Positions 45,245 through 54,670 are shown, numbered from the stretch's first letter. The stretch: 64,000 nt of DNA from Paenibacillus xylanilyticus (GCF_009664365.1 NZ_CP044310.1:452501-516500), one strand, 5' to 3'. The notes: generated by a model not told the origin, from the letters alone. Made by a program: numbers and translations.

Positions 45245-46159
45245 GTGAGTGATAACATTATTCAAACGGCTAATTTATGGAAAACATATCGGGATCGGGC
45301 GGCAGTTCGCGAATTGGATCTGCATATCAAGAAGGGGGACATTTACGGTTTTCTGGGACCCAACGGTGCGGGTAAAACAACAACCATTCGTATGCTGCTG
45401 GGCTTGATCAAACCGACAAAAGGGGTCATTCGTGTCTTCGATAAAGACATTCGCAAGGATCGCATGGATATTCTGCGCCGTGTTGGTTCGCTCGTAGAGT
45501 ATCCGTCATATTACGGACATCTGAATGCAGTCGAAAATCTGGAGGCATTGCGGCGGATCCTGAATGTACCCAAATCCAGAATTGCTGAAGTATTGTCCAT
45601 AGTCGATCTGACGAGGGATGCAAAGCGCGCGGTTAAAGGGTACTCACTTGGAATGAAGCAGAGACTCGGGATTGCAAGTGCCTTGCTGGGTCAGCCGGAA
45701 CTGTTGATATTGGATGAACCTACGAATGGACTGGATCCGGCCGGCATTCAGGAGATCCGTGAGTTAATTAAACGCATGCCGCTGGAACATGGCATTACGG
45801 TATTGGTATCGAGTCACTTGCTCAGTGAGGTGGAGCAGATGGCTAGCCGCGTGGGGATTATTCGCGAAGGCAAAATGGTGCTTCAGGATACCATTGCAAA
45901 TCTGCACAGCCAGACTGGCAGCTCTATCCGATTGATTGTTTCCGAGCCGGAAGAAGCCATGAAGCTGGCAAGAGAACAAGGGCAATTCGGTCAGCGTCAA
46001 GGCTCTGAGCTGACATTCCCATATATGGACAACAGTGCGATTGCGCTGCTGGTACGCAGATTGGTTGAACAAGACCACGCCATTTACCGGGTGGAGGAGC
46101 ACCGACAGTCTCTCGAAGACCTCTTCATGCGGGTCATTGGTGAGGGGGCTATGGTATGA
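45245..46159 (+). CDS. lantibiotic-protection ABC transporter ATPase, LanF type
   Basis: The 304-residue ATPase has Walker A GPNGAGKTT, the signature YSLGMKQRLGIA, Walker B LLILDEPTNGLDP, and a switch His in SSHLLSE. At the Q-loop position it reads SLVEYPSYYGHL: Gln is replaced by Glu, the E-loop known from LanF proteins (NisF, SpaF, CprA). Start is GTG after GAGGTG. It begins 99 bases after the kinase and overlaps the first permease by 4 bases. Confidence 0.9.
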   Translation: MSDNIIQTANLWKTYRDRAAVRELDLHIKKGDIYGFLGPNGAGKTTTIRMLLGLIKPTKGVIRVFDKDIRKDRMDILRRVGSLVEYPSYYGHLNAVENLEALRRILNVPKSRIAEVLSIVDLTRDAKRAVKGYSLGMKQRLGIASALLGQPELLILDEPTNGLDPAGIQEIRELIKRMPLEHGITVLVSSHLLSEVEQMASRVGIIREGKMVLQDTIANLHSQTGSSIRLIVSEPEEAMKLAREQGQFGQRQGSELTFPYMDNSAIALLVRRLVEQDHAIYRVEEHRQSLEDLFMRVIGEGAMV

Positions 46160-46872
46160 CGGGGCGTGCATTATCGTCGGACTGGCTCAAAATTCGTGGA
46201 AAAGGCATTTGGTTTCTTGTCTTCCTTGCACCCATCGGACTTACCTTAATGCAGGCACTGAACTTTGGACTCCGTCTGGATTATTTAAAAGGAATATATG
46301 GGGATAACCTGTGGAATGGGCTTCTGGAGAATGTGGTTGTTTTTGTACCGTTAGCTTTAATGCTTGGCGCAACGATACTGAGCTCCATGATTGCGAATGT
46401 TGAGCATGAGCAGGGTTCATGGAAGCAGCTTCTGGCCATGCCGATTCCGAGACCAGCAGTTTATCTGGCGAAGTTCTTATTGGCGTGTATACTGCTTGTG
46501 ATCTCTTGTCTTCTTTTGACTGCCGGAATCGTGATTCTGGGCCTCGTGTTCGGCTTCAATGCCGGAGACATTCCATGGATTCAAGCATTCAAGCTGGGTC
46601 TGCTGCCGCTGGCCGGGGCACTTCCTGTACTATCCATTGAACTGTGGCTAACGATGGTTGCCAAAAATCAGGCACTTCCGGTGACCTTGGGCATTGTCCT
46701 TGCAATCACAGGCATGTTCGCACTTAGCATCTCACCAATCTTCCCGCTCGCTTGGGCACAGATGGCATGGAATGGGCCGAATCCATTCATGTACGTAGGG
46801 ATGGGGTTGGCGGCAGGGATTCTGATTATGCTGCTTGGGATGATGCATTTCAGCCGGAAGGATGTGGCTTAG
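46156..46872 (+). CDS. lantibiotic-protection ABC permease, LanE/MutE type
   Basis: This 238-residue protein has six hydrophobic segments. It carries the family-typical cytoplasmic segment EHEQGSWKQLLAMPIPRPAVYLAK after TM2, split here to stress the E-x-x-x-G-x-W-K motif. It belongs with the second permease and the E-loop ATPase in an exporter that expels lantibiotics from the membrane. Substrate range is unknown. Confidence 0.87.
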   Translation: MTGRALSSDWLKIRGKGIWFLVFLAPIGLTLMQALNFGLRLDYLKGIYGDNLWNGLLENVVVFVPLALMLGATILSSMIANVEHEQGSWKQLLAMPIPRPAVYLAKFLLACILLVISCLLLTAGIVILGLVFGFNAGDIPWIQAFKLGLLPLAGALPVLSIELWLTMVAKNQALPVTLGIVLAITGMFALSISPIFPLAWAQMAWNGPNPFMYVGMGLAAGILIMLLGMMHFSRKDVA

Positions 46873-46873
46873 G

Positions 46874-47608
46874 ATGAACTTTGCTGCGACGTATTTCCGA
46901 ATCCTGTCCTCCGAACGGCTGAAAATGGGCAAATCACCCGTATGGCTCCTGATTCTGCTGAGTCCATTGTTAGCTTTGCTTATTGGGCTGCTCAGTGAGC
47001 CATCAGGACAGTGGAAAGTTCTGATGGGAACCATGGTCTTTTTGCATGGAATGCTGCTCATGCCGATCCTGACGGGGGTATTCACTTCATTTGTCTGCCG
47101 CTTCGAACATGCTGGTGGGGGGTGGAAGCAAATGCTGGTGCTGCCTCTCACCCGGACAGGCGTTTATGCAGGCAAGTTGACGATTGTCATTTTGCTGCTG
47201 CTTTGCACCCAAGTGCTGCTGCTGATATCCATTCTGCTGGCAGGTTGGATTCAGGGTCTTACCGAGCCTGTGCCGTGGTCGTTCATTATCAGCAAATTGC
47301 TGCTCGGCTTGTTCGCCTGCCTGCCCCTTGCCGGACTGCAAATGCTGGTTTCCCTGATATGGAGCAGCTTTGCAGCACCCCTTGCTCTGAATTTTGCCTT
47401 GACGGTACCGAACATACTGATTGTGAACTCGGCGAAAATCGGCCCATTCTATCCTTGGGCTCAGCCCATGCTGCTGATGACACCAACGGATGGCGGAGGG
47501 TTCGGGGCTTACAATGTACCGCTTGGTACGCTCCTTACCGTAGTCGGAGGAAGTGCAGTGCTGTTCATTCTTATGGGCATTCTCTATTTTAGAAAAAAGG
47601 AAATTTAA
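46874..47608 (+). CDS. lantibiotic-protection ABC permease, LanG/MutG type
   Basis: This 244-residue protein has six hydrophobic segments and the matching FEHAGGGWKQMLVLPLTRTGVY segment with G-G-x-W-K, the counterpart of the upstream permease. ATG 46874 follows the stop of that gene by one base; the in-frame ATG 46862 would overlap it and has no spacing to a ribosome site. The operon ends here at a strong bidirectional terminator, with no lantibiotic precursor or LanB/C/M/T gene in the neighbourhood. Confidence 0.86.
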   Translation: MNFAATYFRILSSERLKMGKSPVWLLILLSPLLALLIGLLSEPSGQWKVLMGTMVFLHGMLLMPILTGVFTSFVCRFEHAGGGWKQMLVLPLTRTGVYAGKLTIVILLLLCTQVLLLISILLAGWIQGLTEPVPWSFIISKLLLGLFACLPLAGLQMLVSLIWSSFAAPLALNFALTVPNILIVNSAKIGPFYPWAQPMLLMTPTDGGGFGAYNVPLGTLLTVVGGSAVLFILMGILYFRKKEI

Positions 47609-47646
47609 GATGGTGTGATGTTTAAAACTGATCTTCATCAGACAAG

Positions 47647-47697
47647 ATCCCCCAAGACCGTCAACCGAGTATGTATTCGGGTGTGGTCTTGGGGGAT
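47647..47697. terminator. bidirectional terminator
   Basis: ATCCCCCAAGACC and GGTCTTGGGGGAT form a perfect 13-bp stem with an inner ACCGA/TCGGGT pairing. It separates the ABC operon from the converging acyltransferase gene. Confidence 0.88.
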
Positions 47698-47703
47698 ATT
47701 TTA

Positions 47704-48279
47704 TTACCTCAACCAACCTTCGTGTATGGTGAGTTCACGAACTACTTTTGCGGGTGTTCCGGCAACCAATGTATTGGCGGGTACATCCTTGGTAACCGTA
47801 CTTCCCGCAGCAACAACGGCATTTTTTCCTATTGTTACTCCTGGAAGAACCAACACACCAGTTCCAATCCAGGCATTGTCATGAATGATAATTTTTTTGG
47901 CCATGCTGCTGCCGTCATCCAGAGAGTCAATCCGGTGATAGGCACTATCGAATATGCTTGTCCTTGGTCCAATCATGACGTTATTGCCAATGGAGATCTC
48001 GATATTGGCAGCAATCCCCACCCCGGCATTAATCATGACATCATCCCCAATGGTTAATCTAGCGCCTTTGACAACCGTCAGCTGTGTTCCCCAGGGCTTT
48101 CCAATGATATTAAGTCGTTTGCCCACATGGAGATCACCAAATTTATTCAGGTAAACCTTGCCTCGTATTCGTGGTAGAAGCCTGAGAGAAGGCTGTATCC
48201 TCCCAAATAAGGCCATTCCTCTTACCTTTCCATAAGCAACTTTAACTCGATTAGGCAGCATGATCTCCATCCTCTCCAT
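47704..48279 (-). CDS. hexapeptide-repeat acyltransferase
   Basis: This 191-residue protein has a left-handed beta-helix of hexapeptide repeats (I-G-N-N-V-M-I-G-P, I-I-I-H-D-N-A-W-I-G, V-L-P-G-V-T-I-G-K-N-A-V-V-A-A-G-S-V-type) and the WbbJ/Maa-like ending NTLVAGTPAKVVRE. It transfers an acetyl or related group, probably to a sugar. Start could be 48279 or the ATG at 48261, which has GAGAGG 9 bases upstream. It stands alone; no polysaccharide cluster is adjacent. Confidence 0.85.
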   Translation of the reverse strand: MERMEIMLPNRVKVAYGKVRGMALFGRIQPSLRLLPRIRGKVYLNKFGDLHVGKRLNIIGKPWGTQLTVVKGARLTIGDDVMINAGVGIAANIEISIGNNVMIGPRTSIFDSAYHRIDSLDDGSSMAKKIIIHDNAWIGTGVLVLPGVTIGKNAVVAAGSTVTKDVPANTLVAGTPAKVVRELTIHEGWLR

Positions 48280-48668
48280 AACTAGGCACGTCCTGTTCTA
48301 CTTCGTACTGGATTAAGTACGTGTATATTGATACAGGTAGGCTCTTTGTGTATCGATTATAGCTAAAACGATACAAAATGTATCTAAGACGTTGTAACTA
48401 ATATCCATATTTTCAAATGCAATTTTGGGAAAGGGGACCCGATTAGAAGTTGATTTGAAGCAAAGAAGGGAAGGTTCCAACTTTTTCAATTTGAAATATT
48501 GCAATTTTTATACCAGATTGTAAGCAAAGTGAGACTGGAATCTGGTAAAATAAAAAAAGCTGTTTCTATGCAGCCTTACTTGGTTATTCGTGGGTAGAAG
48601 CTTTAAACTATAAATGACGTTAATGAATTGTTAGAAGAAGATACAGGCTGAGAAAAGAGGGGTAAGCC
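48280..48668. other. 389-base gap without a recognisable gene
   Basis: This is an AT-rich region between divergent genes. The only structure I can point to is an inverted repeat ACCAGATT (48512-48519) / AATCTGGT (48539-48546), not followed by a strong T run. Confidence 0.5.
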
Positions 48669-51377
48669 TTGGATATTAATAAAACGGAAACCCTGAAGCG
48701 GATTATTTCTGAAGGTAGTTCTTACCAATCACTGTTTTTTAATCACCCGGATGCCATATATGTGATGGACATCCATGGAAACTATATCGATGCCAATCCA
48801 TCCGTAGAGCGTATATCTGGATATACGCTCGATGATTTGATGCGCATCCATCCAGGTCAGGTCTGTCCGCCAGAGAGTGAACAGTCGAGGCAGGACTATA
48901 TTCGTGAGGTGCTTACTGGCCGTTCAGTCAGTAACAACATCACGTTTTATCATAAGAATGGTTCTGTAAGACAGGCTGAGATCACCTACGTGCCCATTAC
49001 AGCAGGAGAAGAGGTTGTGGGCATCTATGGCATTGCCAAAGATATAACGGAGATCGTTGAAGTGGAGCGGAAACTCCAGGAGACGCAAGAAAAGTATCAG
49101 GTGCTTGCTGAACATGCTCAAGACCTCATTACGACAAGTTCGCTGGATGGCGAGCTGCTCTATGTATCTCCATCTGTGTATCCTCTGCTTGGGTATCAGC
49201 CGGAAGAGGTGACGGGCAAGTCCTTCAAGGATTATTGTTATCCCGGAGATTTCCCTGACCCGATGGTACTATCCGAGATTGGTAATGGCTGCAAGATGCG
49301 CGTCCGGCACAAAAAAGGGCATTACATCTGGATGGAAACTTTGGCTAAGCCTGTAGCTGGAGAGAGGGGAAGAGGTGTCCAGATTGTAAGCATAAGCCGG
49401 GATATTACCCAGCACAAGGATGCAGACAGACGCCTGAGAGAGAGTCGTCAGCGTTACAAGTCCCTGTTCGAGCATAATCCGGCTGCGGTGTACTCCTTGA
49501 ATCTGGAAGGCAAGTACAGTGCGGTGAATCGAAATCTGGTCAAAATGCTGGATATTCCGCGCAGCAAACTTATCGGACAATCGTTTTTGTCCAATCTGGA
49601 TCCATGTGAGGTAGGGCGCGGCAGAACCTACTTTGAGCTGGTGAAGCAGGGGAAACCTCAGCATTATGAAACTCGCATTGTGAATTCCTCGGGCAGGAAG
49701 TTCGATGCATCCATCATTAATGTGCCTATTATCGTCGACCAGGAATTGGTTGGAGTATATGGAATATTGTCAGACATTACGGAACGCAAGGAGTATATGG
49801 AGCGAATTCAGGAGCTCAGCAAGCAGCATGCACTGATTCTGAATTCCGTTACAGAAGGCATATATGGTCTGGATGCAGAAGGGGTCACCATGTTTATGAA
49901 TCCGGCGGCCGCTTCCATGTTTGGTTATGAAGTAGAAGAATTTATCGGTAAAAGCGCCCATCCGATTATCCATCATTCCCGTGCGGATGGAAGTTATTTT
50001 CCCAAAGAAGAGTGTCCCATTCACATGACGGTGATGGATGGAAAAGGGCGCTCCGTCAAGGAAGATGTGTTCTGGCGCAAGGACGGCAGCAGCTTCTTGG
50101 TGGAATACCAGGTTACGCCGATTATTGATCAGGAGCAGATCCAGGGCGTTGTCATTGTGTTCAATGATGTAACCGGAGAGCGAGAAATTGTCCGCGCCAA
50201 GGAGACGGCTGAGCTTGCAGCGCAGGCCAAGTCGGAATTTTTGTCGATGGTGAGCCATGAGATTCGCACGCCGATGAACGGAATTGTTGGCATGACTGAA
50301 CTGCTGATTGGAACCGATCTATCGGAAGAACAGCGGGAATATGCCCAGATTATTCAGGAGAGTGGGGATGCGCTGCTGAATATTCTGAATGATATTCTGG
50401 ATTTCAGCAAGCTGGAGTCCGGTAAAATGGCTCTTGCATACGAACCGTTCTCTCTTCGCAAAATGCTGGAACAGGTGGCGGAGCTGTTTAAACCTCGGGC
50501 AGACGAGAAACAGCTGCAGATCAGGTATCGCCTGAATCCCACCATTCCGGAGTTCATGGTGGGGGATGCCATGCGTATCCGTCAGATTTTGGTCAATCTG
50601 GTCAGTAATGCACTGAAATTTACGGACAAGGGCAGCATTGATGTCAATGTGGATATTATTAAGGGCAGAAAGCCAGAAGATAGCGTGCTTGATTTTGCAG
50701 TGAAGGATACCGGGATCGGCATTCCTGCGGACAAGCTGGATCAGTTGTTCCAATCCTTCTCCCAGCTGCACCCGGTCATTAATCGCAAGTATGGAGGTAC
50801 AGGACTTGGTCTTGTCATCTCGAAGCGGCTTGTGGAGATTATGGGCGGTAGTATTAGCGTGGAGAGTGAGGACGGCAAAGGATCAACGTTCCGTTTTGCC
50901 GTACCTGCAACAAGTGTAGATTACGCGTCAGAAGACACAGCACGTCAATTCAGTCACGACCGCACACGTCAAGGTGACAAGGTGGCCATGCGGATTCTGG
51001 TAGCAGAGGATCACCCGGTGAACCGGAAGATTTTGACCGAGTATCTGGAAAAGCTTGGCTATGAAGCAGATGTATGTACCAACGGAGTTGAAGCCATCGA
51101 GGCCATCTCGCAGAATTCGTATGATATTGTGTTGATGGATATTCACATGCCGGTCATGGACGGGCTCAAGGCAACCGATCTGGTACACCGTCTGATTCCA
51201 CAGGATCGCATTCCGGCGATTATTGCCGTAACGGGTAATGCCAAACGGGAAGACAAGGAAGCTTGTCTTGAGATCGGTATGCGTGACTTCATCAGTAAAC
51301 CGGTGATGCTCAGTGAGCTGAAGCGGGTGCTTCAGCAATGGGGGCCGACAGATCAGCCTCAGCTGGCACCGAATTAA
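48669..51377 (+). CDS. hybrid sensor kinase with four PAS domains
   Basis: This 902-residue cytosolic protein has PAS domains at about 12-125, 138-255, 262-378 and 385-505, each with PAC-type ends (YGIAKDITE, SISRDITQ, YGILSDITE, IVFNDVTG). HisKA follows with His530 (MVSHEIRTPMNG), then HATPase (GTGLGLVISKRLVEIMGG) and a C-terminal receiver with Asp824 (IVLMDIHMPVMDG). No membrane helix or output domain, so signal passes by phosphorelay to an unseen partner. Start is TTG with GAGGGG. No regulator gene is adjacent. Confidence 0.93.
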   Translation: MDINKTETLKRIISEGSSYQSLFFNHPDAIYVMDIHGNYIDANPSVERISGYTLDDLMRIHPGQVCPPESEQSRQDYIREVLTGRSVSNNITFYHKNGSVRQAEITYVPITAGEEVVGIYGIAKDITEIVEVERKLQETQEKYQVLAEHAQDLITTSSLDGELLYVSPSVYPLLGYQPEEVTGKSFKDYCYPGDFPDPMVLSEIGNGCKMRVRHKKGHYIWMETLAKPVAGERGRGVQIVSISRDITQHKDADRRLRESRQRYKSLFEHNPAAVYSLNLEGKYSAVNRNLVKMLDIPRSKLIGQSFLSNLDPCEVGRGRTYFELVKQGKPQHYETRIVNSSGRKFDASIINVPIIVDQELVGVYGILSDITERKEYMERIQELSKQHALILNSVTEGIYGLDAEGVTMFMNPAAASMFGYEVEEFIGKSAHPIIHHSRADGSYFPKEECPIHMTVMDGKGRSVKEDVFWRKDGSSFLVEYQVTPIIDQEQIQGVVIVFNDVTGEREIVRAKETAELAAQAKSEFLSMVSHEIRTPMNGIVGMTELLIGTDLSEEQREYAQIIQESGDALLNILNDILDFSKLESGKMALAYEPFSLRKMLEQVAELFKPRADEKQLQIRYRLNPTIPEFMVGDAMRIRQILVNLVSNALKFTDKGSIDVNVDIIKGRKPEDSVLDFAVKDTGIGIPADKLDQLFQSFSQLHPVINRKYGGTGLGLVISKRLVEIMGGSISVESEDGKGSTFRFAVPATSVDYASEDTARQFSHDRTRQGDKVAMRILVAEDHPVNRKILTEYLEKLGYEADVCTNGVEAIEAISQNSYDIVLMDIHMPVMDGLKATDLVHRLIPQDRIPAIIAVTGNAKREDKEACLEIGMRDFISKPVMLSELKRVLQQWGPTDQPQLAPN

Positions 51378-51401
51378 AATATAACCCTGAGTTGTTAATC
51401 C

Positions 51402-51446
51402 AAACAGGCCAGCGATTTCTCCTAGCAGGAGGTCGCTGGCCTGTTT
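51402..51446. terminator. bidirectional terminator
   Basis: AAACAGGCCAGCGA and TCGCTGGCCTGTTT form a perfect 14-bp stem, with an inner CTCCT/AGGAG pairing, between the converging kinase and ldh genes. Confidence 0.88.
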
Positions 51447-51508
51447 GATTGTTCATGCTTTTCGATTTCCGAAATGAGTCTGTTGTAAGGCTGACGGAAC
51501 AATTACAA

Positions 51509-52462
51509 TCACGCCAAGGTCAGGCGATTAATGTTGCCAGATAATATTTCACAGGAACGCTCGAACTTCTCACGCTCGGAAGCGTCCAGATTCAGTTCGA
51601 TAATTTCCTGAATTCCGTTTCCTCCGATAATGGCTGGAACACCTGCACAGACGCCGCTCTGACCGTACTCCCCCTCCAGAATGGCTGAGACGGCAATGAT
51701 TTTGTGTTCATCATTAAGGATGGAGCGTGTAATATGAGCCAGTGCATTGCCGATACCGAATTGGGTGGAACCTTTGCGGGTAAAGATTTCCCATCCGGCA
51801 TCTTTGGTTTTCCGGGCAATGTCGTCGAGATCCAGGTGTTTGAAGCGTTCCTTATGCTGCTCCATAATGTGCATGATCGGCTTGCCTCCAATCGTCACGT
51901 GGGACCAGGCAACGAACTGGGACTCCCCATGCTCCCCGAGAGCATATCCGTGCACACTGCGCGGATCAATAGAGAACACTTCAGATAGCAGCGTTTTGAG
52001 ACGGGAGGAATCAATGGAGGTCCCGGTACCGATGACACGCTCACGCGGAAGACCGGATAACTTCCATACCATATAAGTTACTATGTCAACCGGATTGGCA
52101 GCGACGACAAAGATACCGTTGAATCCGCTATTCATGATGGGGAGTACGATGTCTTTGGCAATCGATTCGGCCTCCTCCAGTATATCCAGGCGTGTCTGGC
52201 CTGCTTTTGGATTGGCTCCTGCAGTCAGGACAATGACATCCATGTTTCCGCAATCTGCATATGTCCCGGCATATACTTTGGTACGATTATGTGTAAAATC
52301 CATACAATGCGAGAAATCCAGCGCCTGCGCCACAGCACGGTCATACGTCCGATCCACCATCATGATTTCCCTGCATATCGACTGATTGATCATGGAATAT
52401 GCACAACTTGAGCCTACAAGACCCGCCCCGATGACCGCCACTTTACCTGATTTGCCTAACAC
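51509..52462 (-). CDS. ldh: L-lactate dehydrogenase
   Basis: This 317-residue NAD-dependent enzyme has the Rossmann motif GAGLVGSS near residue 12. The substrate loop is [14 protein letters not shown], with the Gln/Arg region expected for lactate rather than malate. The conserved NP of ANPVD, the Asp-Ser-Ser-Arg segment and the catalytic His in GEHGESQ are also present. Start is GTG with GGGGG upstream. It interconverts pyruvate and lactate in fermentation. Stand-alone gene. Confidence 0.92.
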   Translation of the reverse strand: MLGKSGKVAVIGAGLVGSSCAYSMINQSICREIMMVDRTYDRAVAQALDFSHCMDFTHNRTKVYAGTYADCGNMDVIVLTAGANPKAGQTRLDILEEAESIAKDIVLPIMNSGFNGIFVVAANPVDIVTYMVWKLSGLPRERVIGTGTSIDSSRLKTLLSEVFSIDPRSVHGYALGEHGESQFVAWSHVTIGGKPIMHIMEQHKERFKHLDLDDIARKTKDAGWEIFTRKGSTQFGIGNALAHITRSILNDEHKIIAVSAILEGEYGQSGVCAGVPAIIGGNGIQEIIELNLDASEREKFERSCEILSGNINRLTLA

Positions 52463-52770
52463 TGTCGTTCAACCCCCATATCCTAATCATGTAATTGTCC
52501 TGACTTCAAGCCATATGTTAAGTATAGTCCTTTAATTTATGCCGAAATCCGTTTCTACGTTACATAAGATAACACATGGAAAAGCAGTGCAGCAATGATA
52601 TCCTCTGTCGCGGGAGCGTATTGGAGTAATGGAGTTAACAAAATTGACATGAATATCCTGTTTTCATAAACCGACGGCGTCTGCACCAGCATCATTCGAC
52701 GTGACAGGATTCATCCTCCATGTCGGAATAGGAGAGATTTTTACGAATAACACACGTGACAAAAGTTCTT

Positions 52771-52875
52771 ATGAATCCGCAGAAACAGAACAAAACCGCC
52801 AAAGGGATCGAGCCAGACGTTGACGAATACCTATGGCAAGCTAAACAAAAGCGATTTGTTCATGAGACAGGTTGA
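52771..52875 (+). CDS. possible 34-residue small protein in the 52463-52954 gap
   Basis: ATG 52771 to TGA 52875 encodes a hydrophilic peptide (start MNPQKQNKTAKGIEPDVDEY, end RFVHETG); GTG 52756 is an alternative start. Composition is protein-like, but no good ribosome site lies close to either start. I do not recognise it. The remainder of this 490-base gap shows nothing I can name. Confidence 0.25.
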   Translation: MNPQKQNKTAKGIEPDVDEYLWQAKQKRFVHETG

Positions 52876-52954
52876 CCCGATCCGATGACAGTTCCAGAAG
52901 GGAACGCTGAAGCCACCATTTCGAATTCAAAAGACTTCATTCCGGGAGGGAATA

Positions 52955-53611
52955 ATGATGATTGAAGAAGTTGGAGCAACGACGGAAACGGCCAAGAGCC
53001 TGGGCATAGGAGCCAGTACTCTTCGTAAATATGCGGCAGCACTTGAGGAACAGGGATATCGATTCGAGCGTTCCGCCAACAAGTCCAGATTGTTCAGATC
53101 GGACGATATTCAGTGCATTGAACGATTAATGACGGAGCTGAGGGAGCATAACCTGCCGCTTGCAGATGCCGTGGTGACGGTCCTTTCCCCGAATGTGCCA
53201 GAGAGCAACGTAGAGATAACTTCTGAGAAGGAATGTGCAGCAGCCGTGCTGCCTGCCGTACTCTCTGAAGAAACGGAGCCGACTGGCCATCTCCGGTCCT
53301 ATGAAGGTCTGGGTCAGCTTGTGAATGAAGTGACCTTCGGGATGATCGAGCCACAGGATGATCGTGTGCAAATGCTCCAGCAGCGGGTGGATGAACTGGA
53401 GTTAACGCTGAAACAGCTTGCAGATACGCATACGGCTCTTCAGGATCAGATGGAGAAGCAGCGTCTATGGATGAATGAGAAGCTGGAGGAAGAACGGGAT
53501 CGTGAACTGGTCACCAATCTGCGCAGCTTCCAGGGCCGTAAACGCAAACCGAAAGGGACTTCGCTGCGTATGCTCTTTGGCTTGCTGCCCAAAAAACACA
53601 AGGAAGCGTGA
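52955..53611 (+). CDS. MerR-type helix-turn-helix protein with coiled coil
   Basis: This 218-residue protein has a MerR-like winged HTH at residues about 8-75 (TAKSLGIGASTLRKYAAALEEQGY, RLFRSDDIQCIERL). A variable middle follows, then a coiled coil at about 130-185 (heptad pattern in QMLQQRVDELELTLKQLADTH) and a basic tail (GRKRKPKGTSLRMLFGLLPKK). The plan recalls RacA-like or plasmid-type DNA-binding proteins, but identity is not established. GGGAGGG precedes tandem ATGs 52955/52958. The kinase gene follows 144 bases later. Confidence 0.7.
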   Translation: MMIEEVGATTETAKSLGIGASTLRKYAAALEEQGYRFERSANKSRLFRSDDIQCIERLMTELREHNLPLADAVVTVLSPNVPESNVEITSEKECAAAVLPAVLSEETEPTGHLRSYEGLGQLVNEVTFGMIEPQDDRVQMLQQRVDELELTLKQLADTHTALQDQMEKQRLWMNEKLEEERDRELVTNLRSFQGRKRKPKGTSLRMLFGLLPKKHKEA

Positions 53612-53755
53612 TGGCAGAGGGGCTGCCGTGATTTCGTGCAGGCAGCCTGATATAATAAGCTCCATAGTACAACAAGAAAACTGGCTGTTACGGCTGCTCG
53701 AACGTGCCTGTGAAGGGTCGCGTGAAGTTCAGAAGTCGCCGGTGTGGGAGGACAA

Positions 53756-54574
53756 GTGGAGCTGCAACGAAGCTGGCAAAGATTGGTGGGTCTGTGGACA
53801 GACCGTCCCCGGCGGGAAGGTTCTCTGATCTCGGGACGTTACCGAATCCAGGAGCTGCTTGGTATGGGGAGTTATGGACTCACCTATTTGTGTATCGACG
53901 AATTGAATGGCGAGGAAGTGGCGTTAAAGGAATCGAAGCCAAGCAAAGGCAGACTTTCTGCCCGGTTGCTGGAACGGGAAGCGGACGTGATGAGCCGGAT
54001 GGATCACCCGGCCATCCCGAAGCTGCTCCATGCATTTATATATAAGGGGAGAAGCTGCATTTCCACAGAGTATATCCGGGGAGAGACGCTGGAACAGTGT
54101 ATATTTGAACAGGGGCATAAATATACAGAGCAGGAATGCTTGGCACTGGCTCTACAACTGCTGGAGCCTGTGCTCCATGTTCACGAACGGGGATATATCC
54201 ATGGGGATGTGCGCATACCCAACGTTATTTTGCGTGATGAGCGTGTACATTTGATTGACTTCGGTCTGGCGCGGCGTATGGGGGAGCCGTTGCTGCCTGA
54301 GCTGAAGCGAAGAATGCGGGAACTGCCCACGCCGGAGGATGAGCCGGCTGCACCTGATCAGGATCTGCAGGATCTGGGACACTTTCTTCTGTTTATGCTG
54401 TACTCGGCATATGAGCCGGAGAAGGGCAAGGCACCTGCAAGCTGGCAGGAGGAGCTGAAGCTTACGCCTGGTTTGCACCACATGCTGGAGAGACTGCTGG
54501 GGCTTCGCCCGGGATACACAGAAGGTGCGCCTGAATTACAGGCCGAGATCAAACGTTTGCTGGATTCCTATTAA
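53756..54574 (+). CDS. Hanks-type protein kinase, RD-negative
   Basis: This 272-residue cytosolic kinase has the Gly loop GMGSYG (36-41), ATP-binding Lys58 and catalytic loop HGDVRIPN, with Asp151 and Asn156 (HGD in place of HRD). DFG is at 168-170, with a shortened activation segment and a small C lobe. There is no membrane helix or PASTA domain, so it resembles YrzF/YbdM-like kinases rather than PrkC. GTG 53756 follows GGGAGGA; GTG 53744 is in frame. Substrate is unknown; the upstream coiled-coil HTH protein is a candidate by position only. Confidence 0.82.
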   Translation: MELQRSWQRLVGLWTDRPRREGSLISGRYRIQELLGMGSYGLTYLCIDELNGEEVALKESKPSKGRLSARLLEREADVMSRMDHPAIPKLLHAFIYKGRSCISTEYIRGETLEQCIFEQGHKYTEQECLALALQLLEPVLHVHERGYIHGDVRIPNVILRDERVHLIDFGLARRMGEPLLPELKRRMRELPTPEDEPAAPDQDLQDLGHFLLFMLYSAYEPEKGKAPASWQEELKLTPGLHHMLERLLGLRPGYTEGAPELQAEIKRLLDSY

Positions 54575-54589
54575 AAGTGAATCGGAAAC

Positions 54590-54646
54590 GCCAATAGGGG
54601 ATGTTCTGCTGCCGTAGATACGGCTGGCTGAACATCCCCTATTGGC
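54590..54646. terminator. long hairpin, probable bidirectional terminator
   Basis: GCCAATAGGGGATGTTC and its exact complement form a 17-bp stem, with an inner GCCGTA/TACGGC hairpin. It lies between the kinase gene and the converging small gene but lacks a T run on either side. Confidence 0.65.
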
Positions 54647-54670
54647 ATATATCATCATTGCAGCACCATA

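Noticed and set aside
47087-47716. 209-codon minus-strand frame
   Set aside because: Antisense to the second permease and passes through the bidirectional terminator.
48313-48504. 63-codon minus-strand frame in the 389-base gap
   Set aside because: No ribosome site and no recognisable features; AT-rich chance frame.
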